A stretch of 64,000 nucleotides of DNA, taken from contig NZ_JAINRD010000022.1 in NCBI RefSeq assembly GCF_020400605.1, forward strand, positions 114,128 to 178,127, written 5' to 3'. The translations under genes were made by a program, and so were the position numbers. Below the pieces are notes generated by a model. The model was given only the letters and a program-made list of their open reading frames with translations, ran no database searches and was not told the DNA's origin. Shown piece by piece: positions 42,298 through 52,477 of this stretch. Position 1 is the stretch's first letter; every line of letters starts with the position of its first letter. This stretch comes from Streptomyces aculeolatus (lineage in GTDB: Bacteria > Actinomycetota > Actinomycetes > Streptomycetales > Streptomycetaceae).

Positions 42298-42915
42298 ATG
42301 AACCGCACGACCGACTCGACGCTCGACCGGCGGCGCTTCCTGTCCGCCAGCGCACTCGGCGGCGCCACCGTCGTCGGCGCCACGGCGCTCGGCGCCGTGG
42401 ACCCCGACGCCGCGTTCGCGGCGCCCACCCCGCCGCTGGACCCGGCGGTCGCGGAGACCTCGTTCGCCGAGGGCCTGATCACCGGCATCGACGGTGGCAC
42501 CCTGCTGCACGTCAAGGGCTCGTACGGCGAGCAGCACCGCATCCAGCTCACCAACGCCACCAGCATCTGGAAGCTCCACCCCACCACCGCCGAGGACGTC
42601 GAGACCGGCGACGGCCTCTACGCCCGCGGCCTGGAGATGCCCGACGGCACCATCGCCGCCGACGCGGTCTGGGTGAACATCGTCAACCTCGACGTCACCG
42701 TCCGCGGCATCGGCAAGGACCGGCTGGCCCTCGGCTACCACGGCGGCGAGCTGATCGGCCGCATCGTCCCGGGCCGCTCCACCGCCTCCTACGCGGGCGC
42801 CGCGCTCACCGACGACCTGTCGGGCGTGCGGATGGGGCAGCACGCGCTGGTGCTCGGCGCCTGGCGGCCCAAGGACGGGGCGGTCGACATCGCCAGGATC
42901 ACGGTCGGGCACTGA
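42298..42915 (+). CDS. Tat-exported beta-rich protein, partner of the Cys-rich protein
   Basis: The 205-residue protein has a twin-arginine signal: RRRFL at residues 11-15, a hydrophobic run (SASALGGATVVGATALGA) and likely cleavage after AFA near residue 41. The mature domain is strand-rich with FAEGLITGIDGGTLLHVKGS, RIQLTNATSIWKLHP and AVWVNIVNLDVTVRGIG, resembling small OB-like or DUF5666-like barrels. It has no cysteine outside the signal, so it does not itself need disulfides. Fourteen bases separate it from the Cys-rich gene, with GGAGG before the ATG. The family is unrecognised; a carrier for Tat hitch-hiking is inferred. Confidence 0.72.
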   Translation: MNRTTDSTLDRRRFLSASALGGATVVGATALGAVDPDAAFAAPTPPLDPAVAETSFAEGLITGIDGGTLLHVKGSYGEQHRIQLTNATSIWKLHPTTAEDVETGDGLYARGLEMPDGTIAADAVWVNIVNLDVTVRGIGKDRLALGYHGGELIGRIVPGRSTASYAGAALTDDLSGVRMGQHALVLGAWRPKDGAVDIARITVGH

Positions 42916-42946
42916 CCGCCGCGGCCACATCGAGGACGGAGGCAGC

Positions 42947-43894
42947 ATGATCGCACTGCTGGTCGGCGGCGTGCTCGGCTGGAGCGGGAGCACCAAGCTG
43001 TTCGGACGCAACACCCCGGTGCAGGCGTCGGGCACCGTACTGGAGCGCAAGCTCGGCGGGCTGCCGCGCGCCACGGCCGCGCTGCGCGCGGTCGGAGCGG
43101 CGGAGCTGCTCGTCGCGCTCGCCCTGGTGGCCCTGCCGGTGCCGCTGGCCACCGGGGCGCTCGCGGCGCTCGCCGGTACGGGCTTCGCGGCGTACCTCGG
43201 CTACGCCAGGGCCACCGCGCCCGACTCGTCCTGCGGCTGCACCGCGCGGGACAAGGCGCCCATCGGCGTACGGGCCTTCGCCAGGGCCGGGTTCGTGCTG
43301 GCCGGCGGCGCGGTCGTGCTGGCCGACGGCCTGGCCGGCGCCGGCCTCCCGGCGCCGGCCGGCGGGCCCTGGTGGGAGGCGCTGCGGGACGGTCCTGCCG
43401 CCGCGCTCGGCCTGCTGGCCGCGGGCGCGGTGCTCGCCTGGCTGCTCTTCGGCGACCCCGACCGGGCCGTCCGATTGCCGCTGCGCCGACTGCGGCTGCG
43501 GCTCTTCGGGCACCCGCTGCACGGCGGGCCCGGCACGGCGGGCGACCCGGAGGCGGTGCCCGTCGAGGGCTCCGTCGAGCTGCTGGAACGCTCGCTCGCG
43601 TGGCAGACCGTGACCCACGTCGTCCGCTCCGGACTGCGCGAGCACTGGGACGACGAGGGCTGGCGCTTCCTGCGCTACACCGGCCTGTACGACCCCGGCC
43701 GCCAGGGCGCCGACGGCGCCGAGGGCGCCGGCCGGCCGGTGTCCGTGGTCTTCGCGATGGACGCGAAGGCGGGTCTGGACAGCCCGCGCCCGCCGGTGAT
43801 CCGCGTCGGCGTCGTCGACGAGGAGACCGGCGAGCGCGTGGACGTCACCGCCGGCCGGGAGCGCCCCGGCGCGCTGCTCGGCGAAGGCGTCTGA
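42947..43894 (+). CDS. MauE/DoxX-like redox-associated membrane protein
   Basis: The 315-residue protein starts with about four to five membrane helices (residues 1-170), including a Cys96-Gly-Cys98 pair in APDSSCGCTARD facing one side of the membrane, as in MauE-type proteins that help form disulfides in methylamine dehydrogenase. The remaining 145 residues are soluble, with LAWQTVTHVVRSGLREHWDD and a strand-rich end. It follows the Cys-rich and Tat genes closely, with GGAGG before the ATG. Supplying oxidising equivalents for the sixteen-cysteine protein is the obvious inference. Confidence 0.75.
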   Translation: MIALLVGGVLGWSGSTKLFGRNTPVQASGTVLERKLGGLPRATAALRAVGAAELLVALALVALPVPLATGALAALAGTGFAAYLGYARATAPDSSCGCTARDKAPIGVRAFARAGFVLAGGAVVLADGLAGAGLPAPAGGPWWEALRDGPAAALGLLAAGAVLAWLLFGDPDRAVRLPLRRLRLRLFGHPLHGGPGTAGDPEAVPVEGSVELLERSLAWQTVTHVVRSGLREHWDDEGWRFLRYTGLYDPGRQGADGAEGAGRPVSVVFAMDAKAGLDSPRPPVIRVGVVDEETGERVDVTAGRERPGALLGEGV

Positions 43895-43940
43895 GGGCGG
43901 TGCCCGGAGCCCGGCTCCGTACGGGCTCCGGGTGCCGCCC
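43895..43940. terminator. Bidirectional hairpin terminator
   Basis: A 19-base arm (43895-43913) pairs with 43922-43940 with two mismatches around an 8-base loop, immediately after the MauE-like stop and just before the end of the convergent luciferase-like gene. Confidence 0.75.
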
Positions 43941-43943
43941 CGG

Positions 43944-45074
43944 CTACCCGGCCGCCGCCGGTCCGGCCGGCATGCCGTAGGCGTCGGCGATCAGCTCGTA
44001 CGAGCGCAGCCGCGCCTCGGGTCCGTGCACGTTCGAGGTGAGCATCAGCTCGTCGGCCCCCGTGCGCTTGCGCAGGTCGTCCAGGCCGGTGCAGACCTCG
44101 TCCGGGGTGCCGTGCACCACGTTGGAGATCCAGGAGTCGGCGAACTCCCGCTCCAGCGGGCTGAACCCGTGCGCCTCCGCCTCCTCCGGCGAGGGCACGA
44201 GACCGGGGCGGCCGGTGCGCAGCCGCAGCATGCTCAGCGCCCCCGAGGCGACCTGCCGCCGCGCCTCGCGCCCGTCCTCCGCCGCCAGCACCGAGACGCC
44301 GATCAGCGCGTACGGGGCGGAGAGCACGGCCGACGGCTGGAACGCCTCGCGGTACAGCTCCAGCGCGGGGCCGGTGTGCTGCCCGGCGAAGTGGTGCGCG
44401 AACGCGAACGGCAGCCCCAGCTCCGCCGCGAGCCGCGCGCTGAACATCGACGAGCCCAGCAGCCACACCGGCGGCCGGTGCCCGGACTGCACCCCGCCGG
44501 GGGCCGTGCCCTGTACCGGGCCCGGCACCGCGTGGATCCTGCGGTACGGATGGCCCTCGGGGAAGTCGTCGTCGAGGAAGCGGATCAGCTCCGCGAGCTG
44601 CTGCGGGAACTCCTCGGCACCCTCGCGCAGCCGCTCCGTGCGGCGCAGCGCCGCCGCCGTCGCCCCGTCGGTGCCGGGCGCGCGGCCCAGGCCCAGGTCG
44701 ACCCGCCCCGGGGCCAGCGCCTCCAGCGTGCCGAACTGCTCGGCGATCACGAGCGGGGCGTGGTTGGGCAGCATCACGCCGCCGGAGCCGAGCCGGATGG
44801 TCTCCGTGTGCGCGGCCAGGTACGCCAGGATCACGGCGGGCGAGGAGGAGGCGACGGCCGGCATCGAGTGGTGCTCGGCGACCCAGTAGCGGTGGAAGCC
44901 GCGCGCCTCGGCGAGCCGGGCCAGCGCGGCGCCGGTGCGCAGCGCGTCGCCCGCCGTGTACCCGGCGCCCACGGTCGCCAGGTCCAGCACCGACAGCGGC
45001 ACGGGTGCGGAGCCGCTCACCCGGCCCCGGATCTCGTCCTGCCCGCCGGCTGCCGTCACGTCCGCTGCCGCCAC
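43944..45074 (-). CDS. LLM-class flavin-dependent oxidoreductase
   Basis: The 376-residue protein is a bacterial-luciferase-like TIM barrel: VPLSVLDLATVGAGYTAGDA, FHRYWVAEHHSMPAVASSSP, LGSGGVMLPNHAPLVIAEQF, GRVDLGLGRAPGTD and VWLLGSSMFSARLAAELGLP. This layout is the MsnO8-like subgroup, which uses reduced flavin or F420; the substrate is unknown. I chose GTG 45074 because AGGAGG lies five bases upstream, unlike the ATG 48 bases earlier. The gene stands alone, preceded by a perfect inverted repeat (45136-45169) and a chitinase-type promoter with dre sites (45294-45336). Confidence 0.85.
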   Translation of the reverse strand: MAAADVTAAGGQDEIRGRVSGSAPVPLSVLDLATVGAGYTAGDALRTGAALARLAEARGFHRYWVAEHHSMPAVASSSPAVILAYLAAHTETIRLGSGGVMLPNHAPLVIAEQFGTLEALAPGRVDLGLGRAPGTDGATAAALRRTERLREGAEEFPQQLAELIRFLDDDFPEGHPYRRIHAVPGPVQGTAPGGVQSGHRPPVWLLGSSMFSARLAAELGLPFAFAHHFAGQHTGPALELYREAFQPSAVLSAPYALIGVSVLAAEDGREARRQVASGALSMLRLRTGRPGLVPSPEEAEAHGFSPLEREFADSWISNVVHGTPDEVCTGLDDLRKRTGADELMLTSNVHGPEARLRSYELIADAYGMPAGPAAAG

Positions 45075-45135
45075 GTGGTCCTCCTGATCGTCCGTCGTCC
45101 TGTGGTCCTCCCATGCGTACAACAGGAGGACGGCT

Positions 45136-45169
45136 CCGTATTCCCGTTTCCCGGGATCCGGGAATACGG
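45136..45169. repeat. Perfect 11-base inverted repeat in the LLM gene leader
   Basis: CCGTATTCCCG and CGGGAATACGG are exact inverse copies with a 12-base centre, itself partly palindromic (CCCGGG). It lies 62 bases upstream of the LLM start and downstream of the predicted promoter, so it could act as a repressor operator or as a leader hairpin. Confidence 0.6.
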
Positions 45170-45293
45170 CGGCGCGGAACCGGGGGAGGGGGGCTGCCGC
45201 CCGCGGTGACGGCGCGGGCGGCAGCTGGGCGGCGGGCGCGTGGCGGGGTGGGTGACGCGCCCGCCCGTACAGGTGCCGGCGAGGTTGCGGAGC

Positions 45294-45336
45294 AGGTTAA
45301 AAGGACTAGACCAATGCGTCAAGAGGTCTGTACCTG
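45294..45336 (-). promoter_or_regulatory. Chitinase-type promoter with dre-like sites facing the LLM gene
   Basis: Read on the minus strand, TTGACG (45322-45317) and TAACCT (45299-45294) are separated by exactly 17 bases. The spacer contains TGGTCTAGTCCT, ten of twelve matches to the dre core, and AGGTACAGACCT lies just upstream of the -35. The block GCGTCAAGAGGTCT(G) is shared with the chitinase promoter at 53789-53831. The remaining 45075-45433 spacer shows no gene. Confidence 0.65.
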
Positions 45337-45433
45337 TGCACTTTCCGCGCCGGGCCCGGCCCGGGCCGTACGGGAGGCGCGGGGGCGGCGGGAAGCGCGG
45401 GGAAGGCGGGCAGGCGCAGCAACCCGCCCCGGG

Positions 45434-46837
45434 TCAGCGGCCGTTGCCGGGGGCCGGCTGCTGCTGCGGGTCCTGCGGAACCGCGCCCGGCTGGGCGACG
45501 ATGGCCTGGGCGATCGCGCCGAGGATCTCCGCCCGCTGCTCGCGGGTCAGGTCCGCGCCGTCCACCAGCCGCTCCGCGGCGAGGTAGCGGGAGAACTCCA
45601 GCGGCTGGGTGAAGTAGGCACGCAGGGTCTCGACCGTCGACTCCTGGGAGCGTACGAAGGTCCGGCCGATGAACCCGGCGAGCCCGGCCGAGGAGGCGCC
45701 GAGCACCCCGGCGACGATGCTGGTCGCGGTGTTGTCGGCGATCAGGGCGAGGACGGTGAAGCCGATCAGCATGCCGAAGCCGATGCCCATGGCCACCTGG
45801 GCGTTGCGGAAGGCGTGCCGGGCCTGCGTCTGGGCGATGCCGTGGTACTTGTCGAGTCGCGCGTGGGTGACGGTCCACAGGTCGGCGAGCACGAGCGCGT
45901 CCGACCCGGCCCCGGGCCCGGACCGCTGTCCGGTACCCCCCGCCTCGCGCGTTCCGTCGGTCCCGGCCACCGGCTCCAGCGCCTCGTCGTCCGCGGGCCA
46001 CCGGGGCTCCGGCGGCCGCCCGCGGCCGTGCCGCAGGGCGTCCTCGATGGCCCGCTCCGCGGCCCGCTCCCGGGCGCGGGCCCGCTGCATGTCGGCCGCG
46101 GGGCCGAGCCACGGGGGGCGCCGGAGCACGTCGCGCCTGAGGTAGACGAGGAGGGCCACCACGAGCCCGCCCACGACGGCGATGCCCGCTCCGAGCAGGG
46201 TGACCCACAGAAGAGGGGTGCGTGCCGACTCGACGACGAGCAGATCGGGCTTGTACGCGCAGGCGCCCGCCTGCGTCCCGGCGTGCGGCGTGACCGCCAC
46301 GGAGACCGTCTCCGCCCGCTCGGAGACGCGCACCCCGGCCTCGAACGTGGGGCCGAGCCTCCCGGGGTACCGCTGCCGCCAGGCCCCGCCGGGCACTCCC
46401 GCGGCGCGGACCACCACGTCCACCGACCGCGGTTCGCAGGTCACCGGTGCGTCGGCGGGCTGCAGGCCGACCACGAGTCCGACCTTGTCGGACGGCGCCG
46501 CGATCCTGGCGGTGAAGGTGGCCGTACCGCCGGACGGAACCTCCTCCTCGGCGCCCTGCCGCTCGATGGCGACGGCGTCGACGTACCGCCCCCGCGTCTG
46601 GTTGGGCACCAGCACGCTGACGGCCGACGCCGCCACCAGCGTCGCGACCGCGCCGATGATCGTCAGCCAGCGCGCGCGCAGCCGCATACGCCGCGAGATC
46701 TCGGCCTCCGACGGCAAGGGGGCCTCGGCGGCGGTGTCGGTGACCGTGTCGCCGGCTGTGTCGCCGGTGGCGGCGGGGTGATCAGGCACCGCACAAGGAT
46801 CGCCGATCGGGCGCCCGCCGGCAGGGGAATCGTCCAA
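45434..46837 (-). CDS. Membrane protein with TRADD-N-associated-like two-helix domain
   Basis: The 467-residue protein has helices at about 57-77 and 208-232, with an Ig-like extracytoplasmic strand region between them (two Cys, about 132 and 190). After a charged linker comes a domain (about 315-450) with DLWTVTHARLDKYHGIAQTQ, RHAFRNAQVAMGIGFGMLIG and SSAGLAGFIGRTFVRSQEST. That last domain resembles the two-helix module called TRADD-N-associated, found in predicted conflict or immunity proteins; the match is from memory. The start is the first ATG; a GTG 48 bases further in is also possible. It is divergent from a LysR gene. Confidence 0.55.
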   Translation of the reverse strand: MDDSPAGGRPIGDPCAVPDHPAATGDTAGDTVTDTAAEAPLPSEAEISRRMRLRARWLTIIGAVATLVAASAVSVLVPNQTRGRYVDAVAIERQGAEEEVPSGGTATFTARIAAPSDKVGLVVGLQPADAPVTCEPRSVDVVVRAAGVPGGAWRQRYPGRLGPTFEAGVRVSERAETVSVAVTPHAGTQAGACAYKPDLLVVESARTPLLWVTLLGAGIAVVGGLVVALLVYLRRDVLRRPPWLGPAADMQRARARERAAERAIEDALRHGRGRPPEPRWPADDEALEPVAGTDGTREAGGTGQRSGPGAGSDALVLADLWTVTHARLDKYHGIAQTQARHAFRNAQVAMGIGFGMLIGFTVLALIADNTATSIVAGVLGASSAGLAGFIGRTFVRSQESTVETLRAYFTQPLEFSRYLAAERLVDGADLTREQRAEILGAIAQAIVAQPGAVPQDPQQQPAPGNGR

Positions 46838-47043
46838 CGGGGGCGGCGCGGGTCCGCGGCCGCGAAGTTACACGGACTCGAAATACCGCGTTCACAAACC
46901 TTCGTGACAAGGCATTTCCGGCTTCAGGAGGAGCAATTCCGAAGCGCAATCCGCCGATTTCCGGTCACGTCCCCGCCGCGGCCGGAAATCCCGCCACTCC
47001 GCCGCGCTAGGGTGTTCGACCTGCGGCGGAGCAGGGAGTCGGG

Positions 47044-47958
47044 GTGCGCATACAGCAGCTGGAATACGTGGCCGCGGTCACCCGGTTCGGCTCCCTGCGG
47101 CGGGCCGCGGAATCGCTGCACCTTTCGCAGCCGGCGCTCAGCGAGACCGTACGGAACCTGGAGCGCGAGCTGGGCGTCGACCTGCTCGACCGGCGTCGGT
47201 CCGGGGCGCGCATCAGCGACGCGGGGCGGGAGCTGCTGCCGCACATCGCCGCCGTGCTCGACGCCGTGGACCGGCTGCGGCGGGCCGCCGACGAGCAGCA
47301 CCGGGTCAGCCGGTCGATCCGGCTCGGCACCGGTGGCGCGGTCGCCGCGCCGCTGCTGGCCTCCGCGGTGCGGGAGTTCCGCGCCGGCCATCCGCAGACG
47401 GGGGTGGAGATCGTCGCCGGGGCCGAGGACGCGGTGCGCCGCGGGCTCGTCGAAGGGGCGCTCGACCTGGGGCTCGTCGTCCGGCTCGCGGGTGACGAGC
47501 CGCACCCCGACCTGTACGACACCGAACTGCTGCGCGGCCGCCCCGTGGTGTGCCTGAGCCCCGGCAGCCCGCTGGCGGAGCTGGACGAGATCGGCGCCGT
47601 CGAGCTGCTCGCCGAGCCGCTGATCGGGATGCGCTCCGGCTGTCTCGTCCACCGGCTGCTGCACCGCCTCGGCGCCGGCCGCCCGCCGCTGCCGGCGTAC
47701 GCGGCCGACACCCCCGACGCGGCGAAGCACTTGGTCGCCGAGGGGCTGGGAGTGACGGTGCTGCCGGACTTCGGGGTGGTCGGCGACCCGCTGGAGCGGC
47801 ACGGCGCGGTCACCTGGCGCCCCCTCGCGGGCGCCGCCGTCCCGGCCGTCCACCTGGTGCTCTGGCGCAGCCGTACGCGGGTCATCCCGCCCGCCGCCCG
47901 CGCGCTGCACGACGCCCTGGCCGCCGGCGTCGCGGCGGCCGGGCCCGTACCGACCTGA
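47044..47958 (+). CDS. LysR-family transcriptional regulator
   Basis: The 304-residue protein has an N-terminal helix-turn-helix (MRIQQLEYVAAVTRFGSLRR, SLHLSQPALSETVRNLERELGVDLLDRR) and a LysR substrate domain from about residue 90. GTG 47044 follows CAGGGAG. The 206-base AT-richer spacer to the divergent membrane protein gene contains its promoter and probably operators for both genes, since LysR proteins typically control a divergent neighbour. The inducer is unknown. Confidence 0.87.
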   Translation: MRIQQLEYVAAVTRFGSLRRAAESLHLSQPALSETVRNLERELGVDLLDRRRSGARISDAGRELLPHIAAVLDAVDRLRRAADEQHRVSRSIRLGTGGAVAAPLLASAVREFRAGHPQTGVEIVAGAEDAVRRGLVEGALDLGLVVRLAGDEPHPDLYDTELLRGRPVVCLSPGSPLAELDEIGAVELLAEPLIGMRSGCLVHRLLHRLGAGRPPLPAYAADTPDAAKHLVAEGLGVTVLPDFGVVGDPLERHGAVTWRPLAGAAVPAVHLVLWRSRTRVIPPAARALHDALAAGVAAAGPVPT

Positions 47959-48150
47959 GGCCCCGTCAGTCCCGCACGTCCCGTTGCGTCACGGCCGCCA
48001 CCAGTGCCTTCGGCCAATATTTGGCGTGAACCTGCCACTTGTGGCGCCGTCCGGCATGCGAGACGCTGCCGGGGCACCGCCTACCCCTTGGCGGGCCACC
48101 CGCACCGCACTGCACCTCATTGCCCGTGATCCGGTCAACGAAAGGTTCTG

Positions 48151-49401
<1,251 letters not shown>

Positions 49402-49440
49402 CGGCGCCGGCACCGTCTCCGGTCCCCGGACCGGTGCCAC

Positions 49441-49478
49441 GGCCCGCCCCGCCCGGGAGGATCCGGGCGGGGCGGGCC
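49441..49478. terminator. Perfect 16-bp bidirectional terminator hairpin
   Basis: The arms 49441-49456 and 49463-49478 are exact inverse complements around a 6-base loop. It lies between the convergent protease and GH2 genes and ends just before the GH2 stop. Confidence 0.85.
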
Positions 49479-49486
49479 CCCGCGCG

Positions 49487-52429
49487 TCAGTGCCCGGCCG
49501 CGGCGGAGAAGACGAACGTGAACGACGCCGGGCGCGCCGCGAGTTCGTACTGCGGCAGCACGCCGGGACCGCAGGACGCCGAGCCGATCCCGTGGCGGGC
49601 GTGGTCCAGCGTGACGTGGACCCGGTCGCCCGGCACCAGGTCGGGGCGGTGCGTCGCGGCGGCCAGCTCCGCGGTGGTCCAGCGCCGGGCCGTGAGCGCG
49701 AACTCCGGCTCGCCCTCGACCCGCAGCCCGGCCGCGGCTCCCCTCCCGTCCCCGGCTCCGGCCTCCGTCAGCTCGGCCCAGCGCACCCGGGCGCGCGCGC
49801 CGTTCTCCTGCGGGCGCACGTACGGCGTCTGCAACTCGTCCACGCCCGCCGACCAGCGGCCCAGCAGCGCCGCCGTGCCCGTGTCCGGGTACGCCTCGCC
49901 GGGGCCGCCGCCGTACCAGCGCACCGCACCGTACGCCGCGGGCAGCGCGAAGCCGACCCCGAGCCGCGGCAGCGGCAGCCGCCAGTCGCCCTCCGGCACC
50001 ACCGACACGGTCAGCGCCACCCGGTCCGCGTCCGCACTCCAGCGGAACTCCGCGGCCAGCCCCAGGTCGGTGGCCGCGGGCGCCACCCGGGTACGCACCG
50101 TCAGGGCGCCGTCCGCGACCTCGACCGCGTCCGTCCGGTGCCGCATCCGGTGCAGCCCCGCCTCGCGCCAGCGCCGGGCCAGCTCCGTCCCGGTCAGCCA
50201 GTCGGCGCCGAGGTCGTTGTCCGTCGGCGCCCGCCACACCTCCAGCCGCAGCCCCGCCACCGGCACCCCCGCCAGCGTCTGCGGCTCGCCCGTCCGCGCG
50301 TCGAACACCGCGGGGCCGAGCCGGACCAGCCCGTCGTCGCGTACGGGCGCCGCCCCCGCGGGCCGCGCGAGCGGCGGGCGCGGCGCGGCCGGCCACTGCC
50401 CGCTCGCCACCACGTGCCCCGCACTCGCCCAGGCGGTGTCCGCGGCGAGCCGGGCGGTGACGGTCCACTGCGCCTCGCCGGCGGGCGGCACGCCGGGCGC
50501 CGGCAGCTCGACTTTCGCGCTCTCGCCCGGAGCCAGCGCCGGCACCGCGGTGGAACCGCCCTCGACCGCGGCGCCGTCCACCGCGTACGTCCAGGTGAAG
50601 GCGAGGTGGTCGAGGCCGGCGAAGTCGTGCAGGTTGGTGACGACGGCCTGGTGCGGAAAGTCCCCGGCCTCGATGCGCACCGGGCGGATCACGTGGCCGA
50701 ACTCCACGAGCCCCGGCGACGGCGTGCGGTCCGGGAACAGCAGCCCGTCGCAGACGAAGTTGCCGTCGTGCAGTTCCTCGCCGAAGTCGCCGCCGTAGGC
50801 GAAGCCCAGCTCGGGGTGGGCGAGGCCGTGGTCGATCCACTCCCAGACGAAGCCGCCCTGGCAGCGCTCGTACGTCTCGAACAGCCGCTGGTAGTCGGCC
50901 AGTCCGCCCGGGCCGTTGCCCATGGCGTGCGCGTACTCGCAGAGCACGAACGGCTGCGCGCGCCTGCGGGCGTCCAGCGCCGGGTCGTCGAGCGGGTCCT
51001 CGGTGCGCTCGCCGATGCGGCGCACCTCCTCGTGGTCGGCGTACATCCGCGAGTAGACGTCGGCGTCGCGGCTGGTCGGGTCGCCCTCGTAGTGCAGCGG
51101 CCGGCCGGGGTCCCGGGCGCGGATCCAGTCGGCCATCGCGGTCAGCCCGGCGCCGGAGCCGCACTCGTTGCCCAGCGACCACATGACGACCGACGGGTGG
51201 TTCTTGTCCCGCTCGACCATCCGCTCCGCGCGGTCCAGCAGCGCCGGGGTCCAGCGCTCGTCGGCGACCGGGTTGCCGCGCCAGCCGAGGGCGCCGAAGC
51301 CGTGCGTCTCCAGGTCGCACTCGTCGACCACCCACAGCCCCAGCTCGTCGCAGAGGTCGAGGAACGCCGGGTGCGGCGGGTAGTGGCTGGTGCGTACGGC
51401 GTTGATGTTGTGCCGCTTCATCAGCAGCACGTCCGCCCGCATCGTCGCCTCGTCGACGGCGCGGCCGTGCTCGGGGTGGAACTCGTGCCGGTTCACGCCG
51501 CGCAGCAGGATGCGGCGGCCGTTGACCCTGAGCACGCCGTCCTCGACGGCGGCGGTGCGAAAGCCCACCCGCAGCGGGATCCGCTCGCCCGCGGTGGCCA
51601 GCTCGGCCGCGTACAGCCGCGGGACCTCCGCGGTCCACGGCTCGACGGGCAGCGTGACGGACTCCCCGGCGGCGGTGTCGACGCCCAGCTCGGGCACGGT
51701 GACCCGGCCGCCGGGCGCGCAGTCCACGCGCAGCGTGCCGGTGCCGGCCGCGTGGTCGTACGAGGCGTGCACGAAGAAGTCGCGCACGGCGCCCGCGGGC
51801 CGGTGCAGCAGCGTGACGCCGCGGAAGATGCCGGGCAGCCACCACTGGTCCTGGTCCTCCAGGTAGGACCCGGAGGACCACTGGTGGACGCGGACGGCCA
51901 GCACGTTGCCCGCGGGGCGCAGCAGTGCGCCGACGGCGAACTCGTGCGGCAGCCGCGAGCCCTTGAACTCGCCCAGCTCCGTGCCGTTCAGCCAGACCCG
52001 CGCGTGCGACTCCACGCCGTCGAAGCGCAGCACGGCCTCCGCCGCGGGCAGCGGGGCGGCGGGCCAGCCGGCGGGCAGGTCGAAGGTGCGCAGGTGGTCG
52101 CCGGTCGGGTTCTCGGCCGGCACCCGCGGCGGGTCGACCGGGAAGGGGTACGGGGTGTTGGTGTACGCGGGCGCGCCGTGCCGCCCGCCGCCCTGGAGCA
52201 CCCAGTGGCCGGGGACGGCGATCTCGTCCCAGCCGGAGGCGTCGTGGCCGGGTTCGGCGAAGGACGTGTCGTGGGTGGTCGCGGTGGGGGAGAGCCGGAA
52301 GCGCCAGGCTCCGTCGAGCGGCAGCCGGGCGGCGTCGGAGCGGGCGTACCAGGCGCGCGGCGGCAGGGTGCCGGTGCCGGGTGCGAAGTCCTCGTGGGCG
52401 GGGAGAGCCGGATCGTGCATGAGATCCAT
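49487..52429 (-). CDS. GH2 beta-galactosidase (LacZ type)
   Basis: The 980-residue enzyme has the five-domain LacZ layout: sugar-binding jelly roll (about 40-200), immunoglobulin-like domain, TIM barrel (about 315-600) and a C-terminal beta-galactosidase small-chain domain (about 700-975). Acid/base Glu422 (SLGNECGSG) and nucleophile Glu498 (VLCEYAHAMGNGPGG) are present, as is HYPPHPAFLDLCDE. No signal peptide is seen, so it is cytosolic. ATG 52429 follows AGGA at four bases. It is a single gene; direct repeats at 52478-52506 lie in its promoter region. No lactose permease is adjacent. Confidence 0.92.
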   Translation of the reverse strand: MDLMHDPALPAHEDFAPGTGTLPPRAWYARSDAARLPLDGAWRFRLSPTATTHDTSFAEPGHDASGWDEIAVPGHWVLQGGGRHGAPAYTNTPYPFPVDPPRVPAENPTGDHLRTFDLPAGWPAAPLPAAEAVLRFDGVESHARVWLNGTELGEFKGSRLPHEFAVGALLRPAGNVLAVRVHQWSSGSYLEDQDQWWLPGIFRGVTLLHRPAGAVRDFFVHASYDHAAGTGTLRVDCAPGGRVTVPELGVDTAAGESVTLPVEPWTAEVPRLYAAELATAGERIPLRVGFRTAAVEDGVLRVNGRRILLRGVNRHEFHPEHGRAVDEATMRADVLLMKRHNINAVRTSHYPPHPAFLDLCDELGLWVVDECDLETHGFGALGWRGNPVADERWTPALLDRAERMVERDKNHPSVVMWSLGNECGSGAGLTAMADWIRARDPGRPLHYEGDPTSRDADVYSRMYADHEEVRRIGERTEDPLDDPALDARRRAQPFVLCEYAHAMGNGPGGLADYQRLFETYERCQGGFVWEWIDHGLAHPELGFAYGGDFGEELHDGNFVCDGLLFPDRTPSPGLVEFGHVIRPVRIEAGDFPHQAVVTNLHDFAGLDHLAFTWTYAVDGAAVEGGSTAVPALAPGESAKVELPAPGVPPAGEAQWTVTARLAADTAWASAGHVVASGQWPAAPRPPLARPAGAAPVRDDGLVRLGPAVFDARTGEPQTLAGVPVAGLRLEVWRAPTDNDLGADWLTGTELARRWREAGLHRMRHRTDAVEVADGALTVRTRVAPAATDLGLAAEFRWSADADRVALTVSVVPEGDWRLPLPRLGVGFALPAAYGAVRWYGGGPGEAYPDTGTAALLGRWSAGVDELQTPYVRPQENGARARVRWAELTEAGAGDGRGAAAGLRVEGEPEFALTARRWTTAELAAATHRPDLVPGDRVHVTLDHARHGIGSASCGPGVLPQYELAARPASFTFVFSAAAGH

Positions 52430-52477
52430 CTGATCCTGCCGAGGGGCGCGGCACAACGGACGCCGCGCCCCGATCCA

